From Chitinophagaceae bacterium (lineage in GTDB: Bacteria; Bacteroidota; Bacteroidia; Chitinophagales; Chitinophagaceae): 64,000 nt of DNA. The notes under the pieces are model-generated. The model was not told the origin of the DNA, ran no database searches, and saw only the letters and a list, made by a program, of their open reading frames with translations. Position numbers and translations under genes: made by a program. Where the stretch lies: assembly GCA_004173235.1 (NCBI GenBank), contig SEAC01000006.1, forward strand, positions 1 to 64,000, read 5' to 3'. This document shows positions 16,755-24,937 of the stretch, one piece after another. How positions within the stretch are numbered: position 1 is the stretch's first letter; every line of letters begins with the position of its first letter.

Positions 16755-17015
16755 ATGTTGACGGATGATACCCAAGGCAAAATTAAAAATATCACTGCAG
16801 GAGTTGTCTTTGAGGGGCAAGGAGATACTTGCACAACAATCCGCAACCTCCTTTGCACAAGCTTTGCAACAAGTACAACGGTTAAAGACGACTTCGAAGG
16901 TAAATCCCTTGTCAAAGAAGTGCAGGTAGGTGTTCTAACACACTATGCCGACCAACACCTATTATCCCCTCTTCTCACCGCTTCACTTCGAGGTTGTCGT
17001 ATCGCGCACGGATGA
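16755..17015 (+). pseudogene. N-terminal fragment of an accessory gene beside ssrA
   Basis: An 87-codon frame whose first 65 or so residues look like a real protein start (MLTDDTQGKIKNITAG, VFEGQGDTCTTIRNLLC, TSTTVKDDFEGKSLVKEVQVGVL). It then decays into sequence that overlaps the DUF1206 gene end by 41 bases. The opening resembles, from memory only, the start of Bacteroidota mobile-element proteins of the 'polyvalent protein kinase' group. Base composition is clearly more AT-rich than its neighbours. Position right after tmRNA, a favoured integration site, fits a leftover of an excised or decayed element. It might instead be an intact small gene. Confidence 0.45.
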
Positions 17016-17802
17016 AATTGAAGATGCCGTAACACACGAGCCCCAGTCCGATAGCGGCCATCAGCCAGGGTCCATATGCTTCGTGCTGCAGCAGGCTGAA
17101 CGCCTTCGATGTATCGCCCGCCTCGGCGCCACGCGCATGCAGTGCTGCGCGTCCAAAAAGAAAACCAAGCAGCAACCACACGATGCCGCGTGCCGTGTAC
17201 CCGATCTTCCCTGAAAGCAGCAGAAGCGATCCGCCGGGCTTGCTGCCCGTTGCCCCTGTGTGCTTGCGGTACTTTGCTTTGAACGCGTAATAGAACTGGT
17301 AAACAGCCGTGGCCACAAAGATGCCCGCTACCACAAACGCAAGTATTTGCCCCAACGGTTTTTCCATTAGCTGCTGGGCAAATTGCTGCTGGCTGTCCTG
17401 CTTCGGCCGCTCCGAAAAAAGCAGGCGGCCGGCAATAAAAGCCACCGATCCATAAGTGAGCGCACTGGCCATATAGCGTGCACGCACTGCCCAGCCTTTA
17501 CCGTCCGTGCCCCTGTCTTCTGTATCTGCAAATGCCTGCAGCAAGCGCCAGATGCTGTAGGAAATGAGGCCCAGCGCAACGGCGCCGAGCAAAACAAATC
17601 CACCGGGAAGGTCGCGGATGGTGCGCAAAGCACCGCCGCGGTCCGCCTCGTCTGCAGACCGGCCGCCGAGCTGGAAGGCAGCCATTGCCGCGAGCGTGCC
17701 GAGCATGCAATACAACACACCTTTGGTGATGAGCCCTACGCGCGCCAGGCGCTTCAACACGCCGGAAGCCGCAGTCTTATTTGTTTGTACGGAAAGATCC
17801 AT
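16975..17802 (-). CDS. DUF1206 family membrane protein
   Basis: A 275-residue protein of three repeated two-helix units, six transmembrane segments in all. Each unit opens with a similar phrase: LARVGLITKGVLYCMLG, ARYMASALTYGSVAFIAG, and GKIGYTARGIVWLLLG. This is the DUF1206 layout; no activity is known. The ATG at 17802 is chosen because the first repeat starts 15 residues later, and the upstream extension is basic, Cys-rich and would run into the divergent pullulanase gene. It is divergent from the pullulanase gene, with 74 bases between starts. Confidence 0.85.
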   Translation of the reverse strand: MDLSVQTNKTAASGVLKRLARVGLITKGVLYCMLGTLAAMAAFQLGGRSADEADRGGALRTIRDLPGGFVLLGAVALGLISYSIWRLLQAFADTEDRGTDGKGWAVRARYMASALTYGSVAFIAGRLLFSERPKQDSQQQFAQQLMEKPLGQILAFVVAGIFVATAVYQFYYAFKAKYRKHTGATGSKPGGSLLLLSGKIGYTARGIVWLLLGFLFGRAALHARGAEAGDTSKAFSLLQHEAYGPWLMAAIGLGLVCYGIFNFIRARYDNLEVKR

Positions 17803-17876
17803 GCGTGCCGTCTTGCAAAAATGACACCCGGACGAAGCCGCACGATACACACCGGCTCTTGAACTACCTTTCCAGC

Positions 17877-19856
17877 ATGAAGCGGCTCCTTTTCCTCGCA
17901 CTGATCGCCCTTGTAATTACTTCGTTTATGCCACATGCGCGCAAGTCGGAAGACCCCGCACCCTATAAAGGCAACGATCTCGGCTTCCGTTACACGGAGA
18001 AGCAGACCCAATTTAAGGTGTGGGCACCTTTTGCCGATTCCGTAGTTCTACGGATCTATGCCGAAGGCGATGGAGGTTCCGCACTGCGCACCGTATCGCT
18101 CGCAAAAGGGGAGGAGGGCACCTGGTTCGCACTGCTCGACGGCGATCTGAAGAACCGGTACTATACTTTTCAAACCGTGCACGGCGGCGCGGCTTCGCTC
18201 GAAGTGCCCGATCCTTACGCAGTAGCCGTTGGAGTAAACGGCCGCCGTGGTATGATCGTCGACATGGGCGAGCTCGAGCCAGCGGGTTGGGCGAAAGACA
18301 AAAGGCCTGCACAAAAAAGCTTCACCGACATCGTACTCTACGAGCTTCATGTGCGCGACCTCTCGATGAACGCCAACAGCGGCATTCGCAACAAGGGGAA
18401 ATATATCGGCCTCACCGAGCGGGGCACCAAAGGCCCCGGCGGCGTGCGCACCGGCATCGACCATATGCGCGAACTGGGCATCACCCACGTGCACCTGCTG
18501 CCGGCGTTCGATCATAATTCGATCGACGAAACAAAAACACTTGCCCCTTTTAACTGGGGCTACGATCCGCTCAACTACAATGCGCCCGAAGGAAGCTATG
18601 CAACCGATGCGCGTGACGGACGCGTGCGGATACGCGAGTTCCGCGCCATGGTGCAGGCGCTCCACAAGGCTGGTCTGCGCGTTGTGATGGACGTGGTGTA
18701 TAACCACACTTCCGATATCAACCATTCCGTTTTTCACCAGCTGGCGCCCGGTTATTATCACCGCAAAACGGCTGATGGGAAATGGGCCACGGGCTCAGGT
18801 TGCGGCAACGAGACGGCTTCAGAGAAAGCAATGATGCGCAAATACATGATCGAATCTTTGCTGCACTGGGCGCGCGCGTATCACATTGACGGCTTCCGCT
18901 TCGACCTGATGGGGTTGCACGACATTGAAACGATGAATGCCATCAGCGACAGCCTCCACCGCCTCGATCCTTCGATCTTCCTTTATGGTGAAGGCTGGAC
19001 GGCCGGTGATTCTCCCTTGCCCGAAGACAAACGCGCAGTGAAGAAGAACGTGCTGCACTTGAAAAATATCGCAGCCTTCAGCGACGACATCCGCGATGCC
19101 CTGCGCGGCCCGTTCAGCAATGACAAGGAAAGTGGGTTCATCAGTGGAAAGGCCGGAACAAAAGAGAGCCTTAAGTTCGGCATCGCCGGGTCGGTGCAAC
19201 ACCCGCAGGTGGAGTATAGCAAGGTGTCCTATTCAAAAGCGCCGTGGGCCAACGAGCCGGCGCAAACGATCAGCTATGTTTCCTGCCACGACGATCCTAC
19301 GCTCTTCGATCGCATTCGTCTTTCCAATCCCGACATTACCGGCCAGCAGGTGATCGCTATGGACCGACTTGCGCAAACAGCGGTGCTCACGGCACAGGGC
19401 GTGTCGTTCATCCATGCCGGCGAAGAAATGCTCCGCACAAAAGGAGGAATGCACAATTCATACAACGCGCCCGATTCCATCAATGCACTCGATTGGTCGC
19501 GGAAAGGGAAGTATGGCGATGTGTTTGCATACTACAAAGGCCTTATTGCGCTGCGCCGCGCGCACCCTGCATTCCGCCTGCCCACGGCGGCCCTTATTCG
19601 CAAGCACCTTCGCTTTGGCGCGGAAACCGACCCGCTGCTGCTTACGTATCGTATTCAGAACGCCCCCGGCGATCAGTGGAAGGATATCATCGTGGTGCTG
19701 AATGGCAACACGCATGCTACATCCGTAGAAATACCTGGAGGTACCTGGATGCTGGCTGCCGACGGCCAGCGCGTGGCTGCCCAGGGACTGCGCAGCGTTC
19801 GCGGCAAACATGTTCAGGTTCCTGCAAGCAGTGCATGGATCCTCTTCCGGAAGTAG
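17877..19856 (+). CDS. pulA: Secreted type I pullulanase
   Basis: A 659-residue GH13 debranching enzyme cutting alpha-1,6 links of pullulan, amylopectin or glycogen. A Sec signal peptide (MKRLLFLALIALVITSF) shows export; the Ala/Ser-rich boundary lacks a lipobox Cys. A CBM48-like domain (RYTEKQTQFKVWAPFADSVVLRIY) is followed by the pullulanase YNWGY-type motif (here FNWGYDPLNYNAPEGSY). The GH13 regions are VMDVVYNH, GFRFDLMG (nucleophile Asp343), YGEGW (acid Glu372) and SCHDD (Asp472). The start at 17877 is chosen by the signal peptide. No SusC/D genes lie beside it, so it is not an obvious starch PUL. Confidence 0.95.
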   Translation: MKRLLFLALIALVITSFMPHARKSEDPAPYKGNDLGFRYTEKQTQFKVWAPFADSVVLRIYAEGDGGSALRTVSLAKGEEGTWFALLDGDLKNRYYTFQTVHGGAASLEVPDPYAVAVGVNGRRGMIVDMGELEPAGWAKDKRPAQKSFTDIVLYELHVRDLSMNANSGIRNKGKYIGLTERGTKGPGGVRTGIDHMRELGITHVHLLPAFDHNSIDETKTLAPFNWGYDPLNYNAPEGSYATDARDGRVRIREFRAMVQALHKAGLRVVMDVVYNHTSDINHSVFHQLAPGYYHRKTADGKWATGSGCGNETASEKAMMRKYMIESLLHWARAYHIDGFRFDLMGLHDIETMNAISDSLHRLDPSIFLYGEGWTAGDSPLPEDKRAVKKNVLHLKNIAAFSDDIRDALRGPFSNDKESGFISGKAGTKESLKFGIAGSVQHPQVEYSKVSYSKAPWANEPAQTISYVSCHDDPTLFDRIRLSNPDITGQQVIAMDRLAQTAVLTAQGVSFIHAGEEMLRTKGGMHNSYNAPDSINALDWSRKGKYGDVFAYYKGLIALRRAHPAFRLPTAALIRKHLRFGAETDPLLLTYRIQNAPGDQWKDIIVVLNGNTHATSVEIPGGTWMLAADGQRVAAQGLRSVRGKHVQVPASSAWILFRK

Positions 19857-19905
19857 AGAAGTCTACAAATTTGGTAGGATAATGGGCGGGTTCTATTTTT
19901 ATCGG

Positions 19906-21117
19906 ATGAACCTGAACTGGATCGCCCTTGCTGTGCCCTTGTTTGTTGGATTGATGTACGCGGAATACCGATACTCGCTGCGCCGGAAGTTTTCCGTACA
20001 CCAGTTTCATGAAGCCATCGCCAATCTGAACGTGGGCATGGCGGAACGCCTGACCGATCTGTTCACCAGCGGCCTTTTCTTCTTTTTTTTCGATTGGCTG
20101 TATCAACATTATGCATTGCTCGATATCCACGCGAGCTGGTATTCGTGGGTGTTGTTGTTCCTCGCCACCGACTTGCTCTGGTACTGGTATCACCGTGCAG
20201 GGCACCGGGTCAACCTGTTTTGGAGCGTGCACGTAGTGCATCACCAGAGCGAAGATTTCAATTATACCACTTCCGGCCGCATCACGGTTTTCCAGGCAGT
20301 GGCGCGCTGCCTCTTCTGGTCTGCGCTCCCTCTGATCGGTTTTCCGCCGCACATGATCACGACGCTGCTGCTGATTCACGGTGCCTACCCGTTCTTCACG
20401 CACACGCAGTTGGTTGGCAAGCTGGGCCTCCTCGAATTGCTTTTCGTTACCCCATCGCATCACCGGGTGCATCACGCCAGCAACCCGGAATATCTCGATA
20501 AAAACTACGGCGATGTTCTGATCATCTGGGACAAACTTTTTGGAACTTTTGCAGAAGAAAAAACAGAGCCCAGCTACGGATTGACGAAGCCATTGAATAG
20601 CCATAGCTTCCTTTGGCAGCATTTTCACTTCGTACTGGAAATGGCGGTTGCCTTCCGCCGCAGCCGCGGCCTGAAAGCCAGGTGGCGCGTGCTTTTCGGC
20701 ACACCGGATGAAATCGATCCGCGCATCAGGCAGCTGCTGGAAAAGAAGTTTTCAAACCACAACGAGTTCCGCCCGGTAACCCGGCACGTGCGCCGGCTGG
20801 TGCGCGTTCAAACCGCGGTAACGCTGCTGATCCTTTTTTTTCTGCTGCTTTTTGCAAATGGACTGACGATGGCGCAAGTAGGGGCGATCTCCGTGTTCAT
20901 CGTTCTCAGCCTCATCAACTCCGGCGCGATCCTGGAGCAAAGGCGTTGGGTGTTCTATCTGGACTTCATCCGGTTGGTAGTGGCCGCACTTGCAGTGCAC
21001 ACGTTTTTTCCGTACGCAACGGTGGCCTCTTTTGCACTGGGCGCGTTGCTGGTGCTGCTCGTATTCAGTAAAACCTTTCAGAAGGTGTATTACAAACAGT
21101 TGTTCGGCGTAGGTTAA
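19906..21117 (+). CDS. Sterol desaturase / fatty acid hydroxylase family protein
   Basis: A membrane-bound di-iron oxygenase-type protein of 403 residues from the ATG at 19906. The eight-histidine signature is visible as HRAGH, HVVHHQSEDFN, HTQLVGK and HRVHHASN. Several hydrophobic helices precede the first box, and four more form an added C-terminal membrane part (about 300-400). Such proteins hydroxylate or desaturate lipids such as fatty acids, sterols or carotenoids; the substrate here is unknown. Two nearby starts exist (19882, 19906). A possible -7 box TATTTTTA at 19894 favours 19906. It follows the pullulanase gene by 49 bases on the same strand, with no clear functional tie. Confidence 0.86.
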   Translation: MNLNWIALAVPLFVGLMYAEYRYSLRRKFSVHQFHEAIANLNVGMAERLTDLFTSGLFFFFFDWLYQHYALLDIHASWYSWVLLFLATDLLWYWYHRAGHRVNLFWSVHVVHHQSEDFNYTTSGRITVFQAVARCLFWSALPLIGFPPHMITTLLLIHGAYPFFTHTQLVGKLGLLELLFVTPSHHRVHHASNPEYLDKNYGDVLIIWDKLFGTFAEEKTEPSYGLTKPLNSHSFLWQHFHFVLEMAVAFRRSRGLKARWRVLFGTPDEIDPRIRQLLEKKFSNHNEFRPVTRHVRRLVRVQTAVTLLILFFLLLFANGLTMAQVGAISVFIVLSLINSGAILEQRRWVFYLDFIRLVVAALAVHTFFPYATVASFALGALLVLLVFSKTFQKVYYKQLFGVG

Positions 21118-21139
21118 GGAAGCCTAATGAAAAAAAGAA

Positions 21140-21159
21140 TCCCGCTAAGAATAGCGGGA
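21140..21159. terminator. Hairpin after the desaturase gene
   Basis: TCCCGCTA/TAGCGGGA with a 4-base loop, preceded by A6, so the T-tract is on the minus strand. It could stop transcription from either side only weakly. Between here and 21393 I see no gene. Confidence 0.4.
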
Positions 21160-21393
21160 CGTAACGATTGCTTGCTATATGAAAATTTTTGATTGGAACC
21201 GGATACAAAAATAGAATGTGTTGCCGGTACACAATAAGGATTTTGCCCGCCTTTTACGGCGCCTAAATCCATGGCACCGCGCTGGAAGCCTTATTGGGCA
21301 GGGGTTTCCTCCGAACATTCCTCCGCTCGCCAACGCTCCGGCCTTTAAGAATTCAGTTGGCGGTGTGTACGAATGCGGCTATCTTGTTGGCAG

Positions 21394-21498
21394 ATGCTGC
21401 ACTGCTACCATAAAAATGAACCGATCCTTGCCGTCCTGGCAAGCTCCGGCCTGTGCGGCACCACCACGACAACCACAACCCGAAAGGGTTGTAACTAG
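21394..21498 (+). CDS. thrL: Threonine operon leader peptide (attenuator)
   Basis: A 34-codon frame: ATG CTG CAC TGC TAC CAT ..., reading MLHCYHKNEPILAVLASSGL, then CG, then seven consecutive Thr codons (21460-21480; ACC ACC ACG ACA ACC ACA ACC), then RKGCN and TAG at 21496. It ends 68 bases before thrA. A run of codons for the end product of the following operon is the hallmark of transcription attenuation: scarce Thr-tRNA stalls the ribosome in the run and favours an antiterminator. One Ile codon also precedes the run. The peptide itself has no expected function. A weak promoter (TTG-N20-TATCTTG) may lie just 5' of the ATG. Confidence 0.82.
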   Translation: MLHCYHKNEPILAVLASSGLCGTTTTTTTRKGCN

Positions 21499-21545
21499 TC
21501 ATATCCCCCCTTGGGCCCCAGGCCGTACTTCACCAGGATTTTTTT
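21499..21545 (+). terminator. Attenuator terminator before thrA
   Basis: After the leader stop, ATCC...TTGG can pair with CCAGGAT, whose 3' end runs directly into T7 (21539-21545). Alternative pairings exist with the leader: CGGCCTG inside codons 18-20 is the exact complement of CAGGCCG downstream, and GTCCTGG pairs with CCAGGAT. Competing helices of this kind are what an attenuator needs. The stems were found by eye and energies were not computed. Confidence 0.6.
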
Positions 21546-21566
21546 GACCAAAACAGGACGGAACTT

Positions 21567-23999
21567 ATGTATGTATTGAAATTTGGCGGCACCTCTATGG
21601 GTTCCGTGGAAGCCATCCGGCGGGTGGCCGCGCTCGTGGAAGGCTATGGCAAACGCGGGCCGGCTGCCGTAGTCGTTTCGGCGATGAGCGGCGTTACCGA
21701 CGAACTGCTGCGGCTCGCACGGCAGGCGGCAAGCCAGGATGAGGACTGGGCGCAATCGCTCGACGCCCTGGAAGAAAAACACAGCGCAGTATTTGACACC
21801 CTTGTTGCCGACAAGAAGAGTTGGGCTCCGATTGCCGCGGATTTCTCCGCGCTCCGTGCTTTATACCAGGGCATTTGCCTGTTGGGAGAATGTTCCCCAC
21901 GCAGTGCCGACCGCGTTGCTGCATTTGGAGAGTTACTGTCTTCGCGCATTTTCGCAGCGCACCTTGCCAACCGTATTTCTACGGAGTGGGCAGACAGCCG
22001 CAAACTGATCAGGACCGACAGCCAGTTTGGTGCGGCACACGTGCAGTTTGCCGTCACAGAACAACTGGTGCGCGGCTATTTCGGGAACAGGGCCGCGCGC
22101 GTTTTTGTGCTTCCGGGTTTCATTGCTTCAAACGAAACCGGTGAAACGACGACCCTGGGCAGGGGTGGTTCCGATTACACGGCAGCGATCATTGGTGCTG
22201 CACTTCCGGAAGCGGAAGTGGAGATCTGGACAGATGTAGCAGGTATGATGACCGCCGACCCGAGGCTGGTGCCCGCTGCGCGAACTATCAGCGCGCTTTC
22301 GTTCCAGGAAGCGATGGAGCTTTCGCACTTCGGCGCCAAGGTGTTGTATCCACCCGCCGTGCAGCCTTTGATGAAGAAGGATCGCGCCGTGCGCATCCGC
22401 AATACGTTTGCGCCTGATGAACCGGGAACGCTTATCCATGCGCAGCCGCTCGCCGACCGTACCATCATTCGCGGCATCTCCAGCATTACCGGCATTGCCC
22501 TGGTGAGCCTGGAAGGGAGCGGTATGGTGGGCATCCCGGGCTTCAGTCATCGCCTGTTTGGCGCGCTGGCGCGGCACCAGATCAATGTCATTCTCATCAC
22601 GCAGGCCTCGTCGGAACATACGATCTGCGTTGCGATCCAATCCGGGTCGGTGGATGCGGCGATCCGTGCGGTGCAGGAAGAATTCAGAAACGAAATCCGC
22701 GAGGGAAGCATCGAGCCGCTGCAGTGCGAAACCGGACTTGCCATCGTTGCGCTGGTAGGCGACCAGATGAAGAATCATTCGGGCATCAGCGGCCGCAAAT
22801 TCAGCGAGCTGGGTCGCAACGGCATCAACATACGTGCCATTGCGCAGGGATCTTCTGAGCGGAACATATCAACGGTCATCTCCGGTAGCGACGTGCGAAA
22901 AGCGATCAACGTATTGCATGAAGCATTTTTCGAAACGGAATACAAGCAGGTCAACCTTTTTATTGCTGGCGCAGGAAATGTAGGCAGAAAGCTGCTGTCT
23001 CAGATCGCGCAGCAACAGGCCTGGCTGCAACAGCACCTGCGCATTCAACTGCGCGTGATCGCCATCGCCAACAGCCGCACGATGGCCTTTGCCGAAGGCG
23101 GCATTGCTCTGGCCCACTGGGAAAGCGAATTGCAGCAGGGCGATGCGATGGACGGCGCCGCATTCCAGGAACGTGTTGCTGCGCTCAACCTGCGCAACTC
23201 CGTTTTTGTGGACGTCACCGCGCAGGAGTCGGTTGCGGCCACCTATGAGGCATTTCTTAAACGAAGCATACCTGTCGTTGCCTGCAACAAGATCGCGGCA
23301 TCGGCGACCTATGCACGCTACAGCACACTTAAAGACCTGTCGAAGGAATTTGGCGCACCGTTCTTTTTCGAAACCAACGTGGGCGCGGGCCTGCCGGTCA
23401 TCAGCACCCTAAGCGACCTGATGAGCAGTGGCGACCAGGTGCACCAGATAGAAGCGGTGCTCAGCGGAACCCTGAACTTTGTGTTCAACAACTACGATGG
23501 AAGCAGGCCTTTTGCCGATGTTGTGCGTGATGCACAGGCACAAGGCTACACCGAGCCCGATCCACGCCTCGACCTTGGCGGCACCGACGTTGCGCGCAAG
23601 ATCCTCATACTTGCCCGCGAAGCCGGCGCGGAACTCGAGTTCGATGCCATTCAGAATACACCGTTCCTGCCACCGTCGTGCATGGAAGGATCGATCGAAG
23701 ACTTTTACGTGGAAATGGAAAGGCACGAAGAACATTTTCGCGCGCTGCTTGAGGAAGCAAAAACTGCAGGAAAAAGACTGAAGTACGTCGCTCGCTTCAG
23801 CGCGGGCGCGGCCTCGGTTGGTTTGCAGGCGATCGATGCGCAACACGATTTTTATCACCTTTACGGCAAGGATAACGTCGTGCGTTTTTTCACCAATCGC
23901 TACGTAGAGCAGCCGCTTGTGGTAAAAGGTGCGGGCGCTGGCGCCGAGGTGACGGCATCCGGTATTTTTGCGGACATCATTAAAACTGCGCGTAGCTGA
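21567..23999 (+). CDS. thrA: Bifunctional aspartokinase / homoserine dehydrogenase
   Basis: An 810-residue fused enzyme catalysing the first and third steps from aspartate to threonine. The aspartokinase domain (about 1-290) has KFGGTSMGS at the N end, GRGGSDYTA and the DPR motif (MMTADPRLV). Two ACT regulatory segments follow (about 310-460, with VGDQMKNHSGISGRKFSELGRNGINIRAIAQGSSERNIS), which in relatives bind threonine. The homoserine dehydrogenase domain (about 460-810) begins with the NAD(P) fold GAGNVGRKLL and shows KIAASATY, ETNVGAGLPVI and GTLNFVFN. It is first in thrABC, below the leader, and its stop overlaps the thrB start by one base. Confidence 0.98.
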   Translation: MYVLKFGGTSMGSVEAIRRVAALVEGYGKRGPAAVVVSAMSGVTDELLRLARQAASQDEDWAQSLDALEEKHSAVFDTLVADKKSWAPIAADFSALRALYQGICLLGECSPRSADRVAAFGELLSSRIFAAHLANRISTEWADSRKLIRTDSQFGAAHVQFAVTEQLVRGYFGNRAARVFVLPGFIASNETGETTTLGRGGSDYTAAIIGAALPEAEVEIWTDVAGMMTADPRLVPAARTISALSFQEAMELSHFGAKVLYPPAVQPLMKKDRAVRIRNTFAPDEPGTLIHAQPLADRTIIRGISSITGIALVSLEGSGMVGIPGFSHRLFGALARHQINVILITQASSEHTICVAIQSGSVDAAIRAVQEEFRNEIREGSIEPLQCETGLAIVALVGDQMKNHSGISGRKFSELGRNGINIRAIAQGSSERNISTVISGSDVRKAINVLHEAFFETEYKQVNLFIAGAGNVGRKLLSQIAQQQAWLQQHLRIQLRVIAIANSRTMAFAEGGIALAHWESELQQGDAMDGAAFQERVAALNLRNSVFVDVTAQESVAATYEAFLKRSIPVVACNKIAASATYARYSTLKDLSKEFGAPFFFETNVGAGLPVISTLSDLMSSGDQVHQIEAVLSGTLNFVFNNYDGSRPFADVVRDAQAQGYTEPDPRLDLGGTDVARKILILAREAGAELEFDAIQNTPFLPPSCMEGSIEDFYVEMERHEEHFRALLEEAKTAGKRLKYVARFSAGAASVGLQAIDAQHDFYHLYGKDNVVRFFTNRYVEQPLVVKGAGAGAEVTASGIFADIIKTARS

Positions 24000-24922
24000 T
24001 GGAATCGGTAACTGTATTTGCACCCGGCTCGGTGTCGAACCTGGGAAGCGGCTTCGATGTTTTGGGCTTTTCAGTGAATGAGCCCTTCGACGAGATGCAC
24101 CTCCGCCTCACCAACGAGCCCGGCGTGCGTTTGATCAACGAATCGCCCTTCGATCTTCCCGACAATCCTGAAAGGAATGTATCGGGTGTTACGTTGTTGG
24201 CAGTGCTTCAAAAGACCGGTATCGCGCAGGGCTTTGAGCTTACGGTGCGTAAGCGCATAAAGCCGGGCAGTGGCATCGGCTCCAGTGCTGCTTCGGCGGC
24301 AGGCGCTGCTGTGGCTGCAAACGCCTTGCTGGGCTCACCCTTTTCGAAACTCGAATTGCTCGATCTGGCAATGGAAGGCGAGATGATCGCATCCGGTGCG
24401 CGTCATGCCGACAATGTAGCTCCCTGCATCTGGGGTGGCGTAACGCTGATCCGCTCACTCGATCCGGTTGATATCATACCACTTCCCGCAGCCGATCTCT
24501 TCGTAACCATTGTGCACCCTCAGTTTGAGGTGCGCACCGCCGAAGCGCGCGCCGTGTTGCGGCAGGAAGTTCCGCTGAAGGACGCCATCCGGCAGTGGGG
24601 CAACCTCGGAGCGCTGGTTGCAGGTTTTTATCGCAACGATGTGGAACTGATAGGACGGTCAATGGAAGACCTCGTGGCCGAGCCTTATCGCAAGGCATTG
24701 ATCGCGGGCTTCGATGCTGCAACGGCAGCGGCCGCGGGTGCGGGCGCACTGGGCGGTGGTATCTCGGGCTCGGGACCATCCCTCTTTCAATTCAGCAAAA
24801 CACCAGAGACGGCCCGCGCCGTTGCGGACGCAATGAGCGCAGTGTATCAACAGCTCGGCATCGAGCATTATACTTACGTCACAACGATCAACGCGGAAGG
24901 CGTGCGTATCCAGAACCCATAA
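23999..24922 (+). CDS. thrB: Homoserine kinase
   Basis: A 307-residue GHMP kinase that phosphorylates homoserine with ATP, the fourth step of threonine synthesis. The N end VTVFAPGSVSNLGSGFDVLG and the glycine-rich ATP loop KPGSGIGSSAASAAGA are diagnostic. The third GHMP motif is present as GGGISGSGPSLFQF. The ATG overlaps the thrA stop (TGATG), so translation is probably coupled. Confidence 0.98.
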   Translation: MESVTVFAPGSVSNLGSGFDVLGFSVNEPFDEMHLRLTNEPGVRLINESPFDLPDNPERNVSGVTLLAVLQKTGIAQGFELTVRKRIKPGSGIGSSAASAAGAAVAANALLGSPFSKLELLDLAMEGEMIASGARHADNVAPCIWGGVTLIRSLDPVDIIPLPAADLFVTIVHPQFEVRTAEARAVLRQEVPLKDAIRQWGNLGALVAGFYRNDVELIGRSMEDLVAEPYRKALIAGFDAATAAAAGAGALGGGISGSGPSLFQFSKTPETARAVADAMSAVYQQLGIEHYTYVTTINAEGVRIQNP

Positions 24923-24937
24923 ATCCGAACTACAGCC

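Noticed and set aside
21218-21547. A 109-codon plus-strand frame before thrA
   Set aside because: It overlaps the leader peptide in another frame and runs through the attenuator stem and T-run; the seven-Thr frame explains the region.
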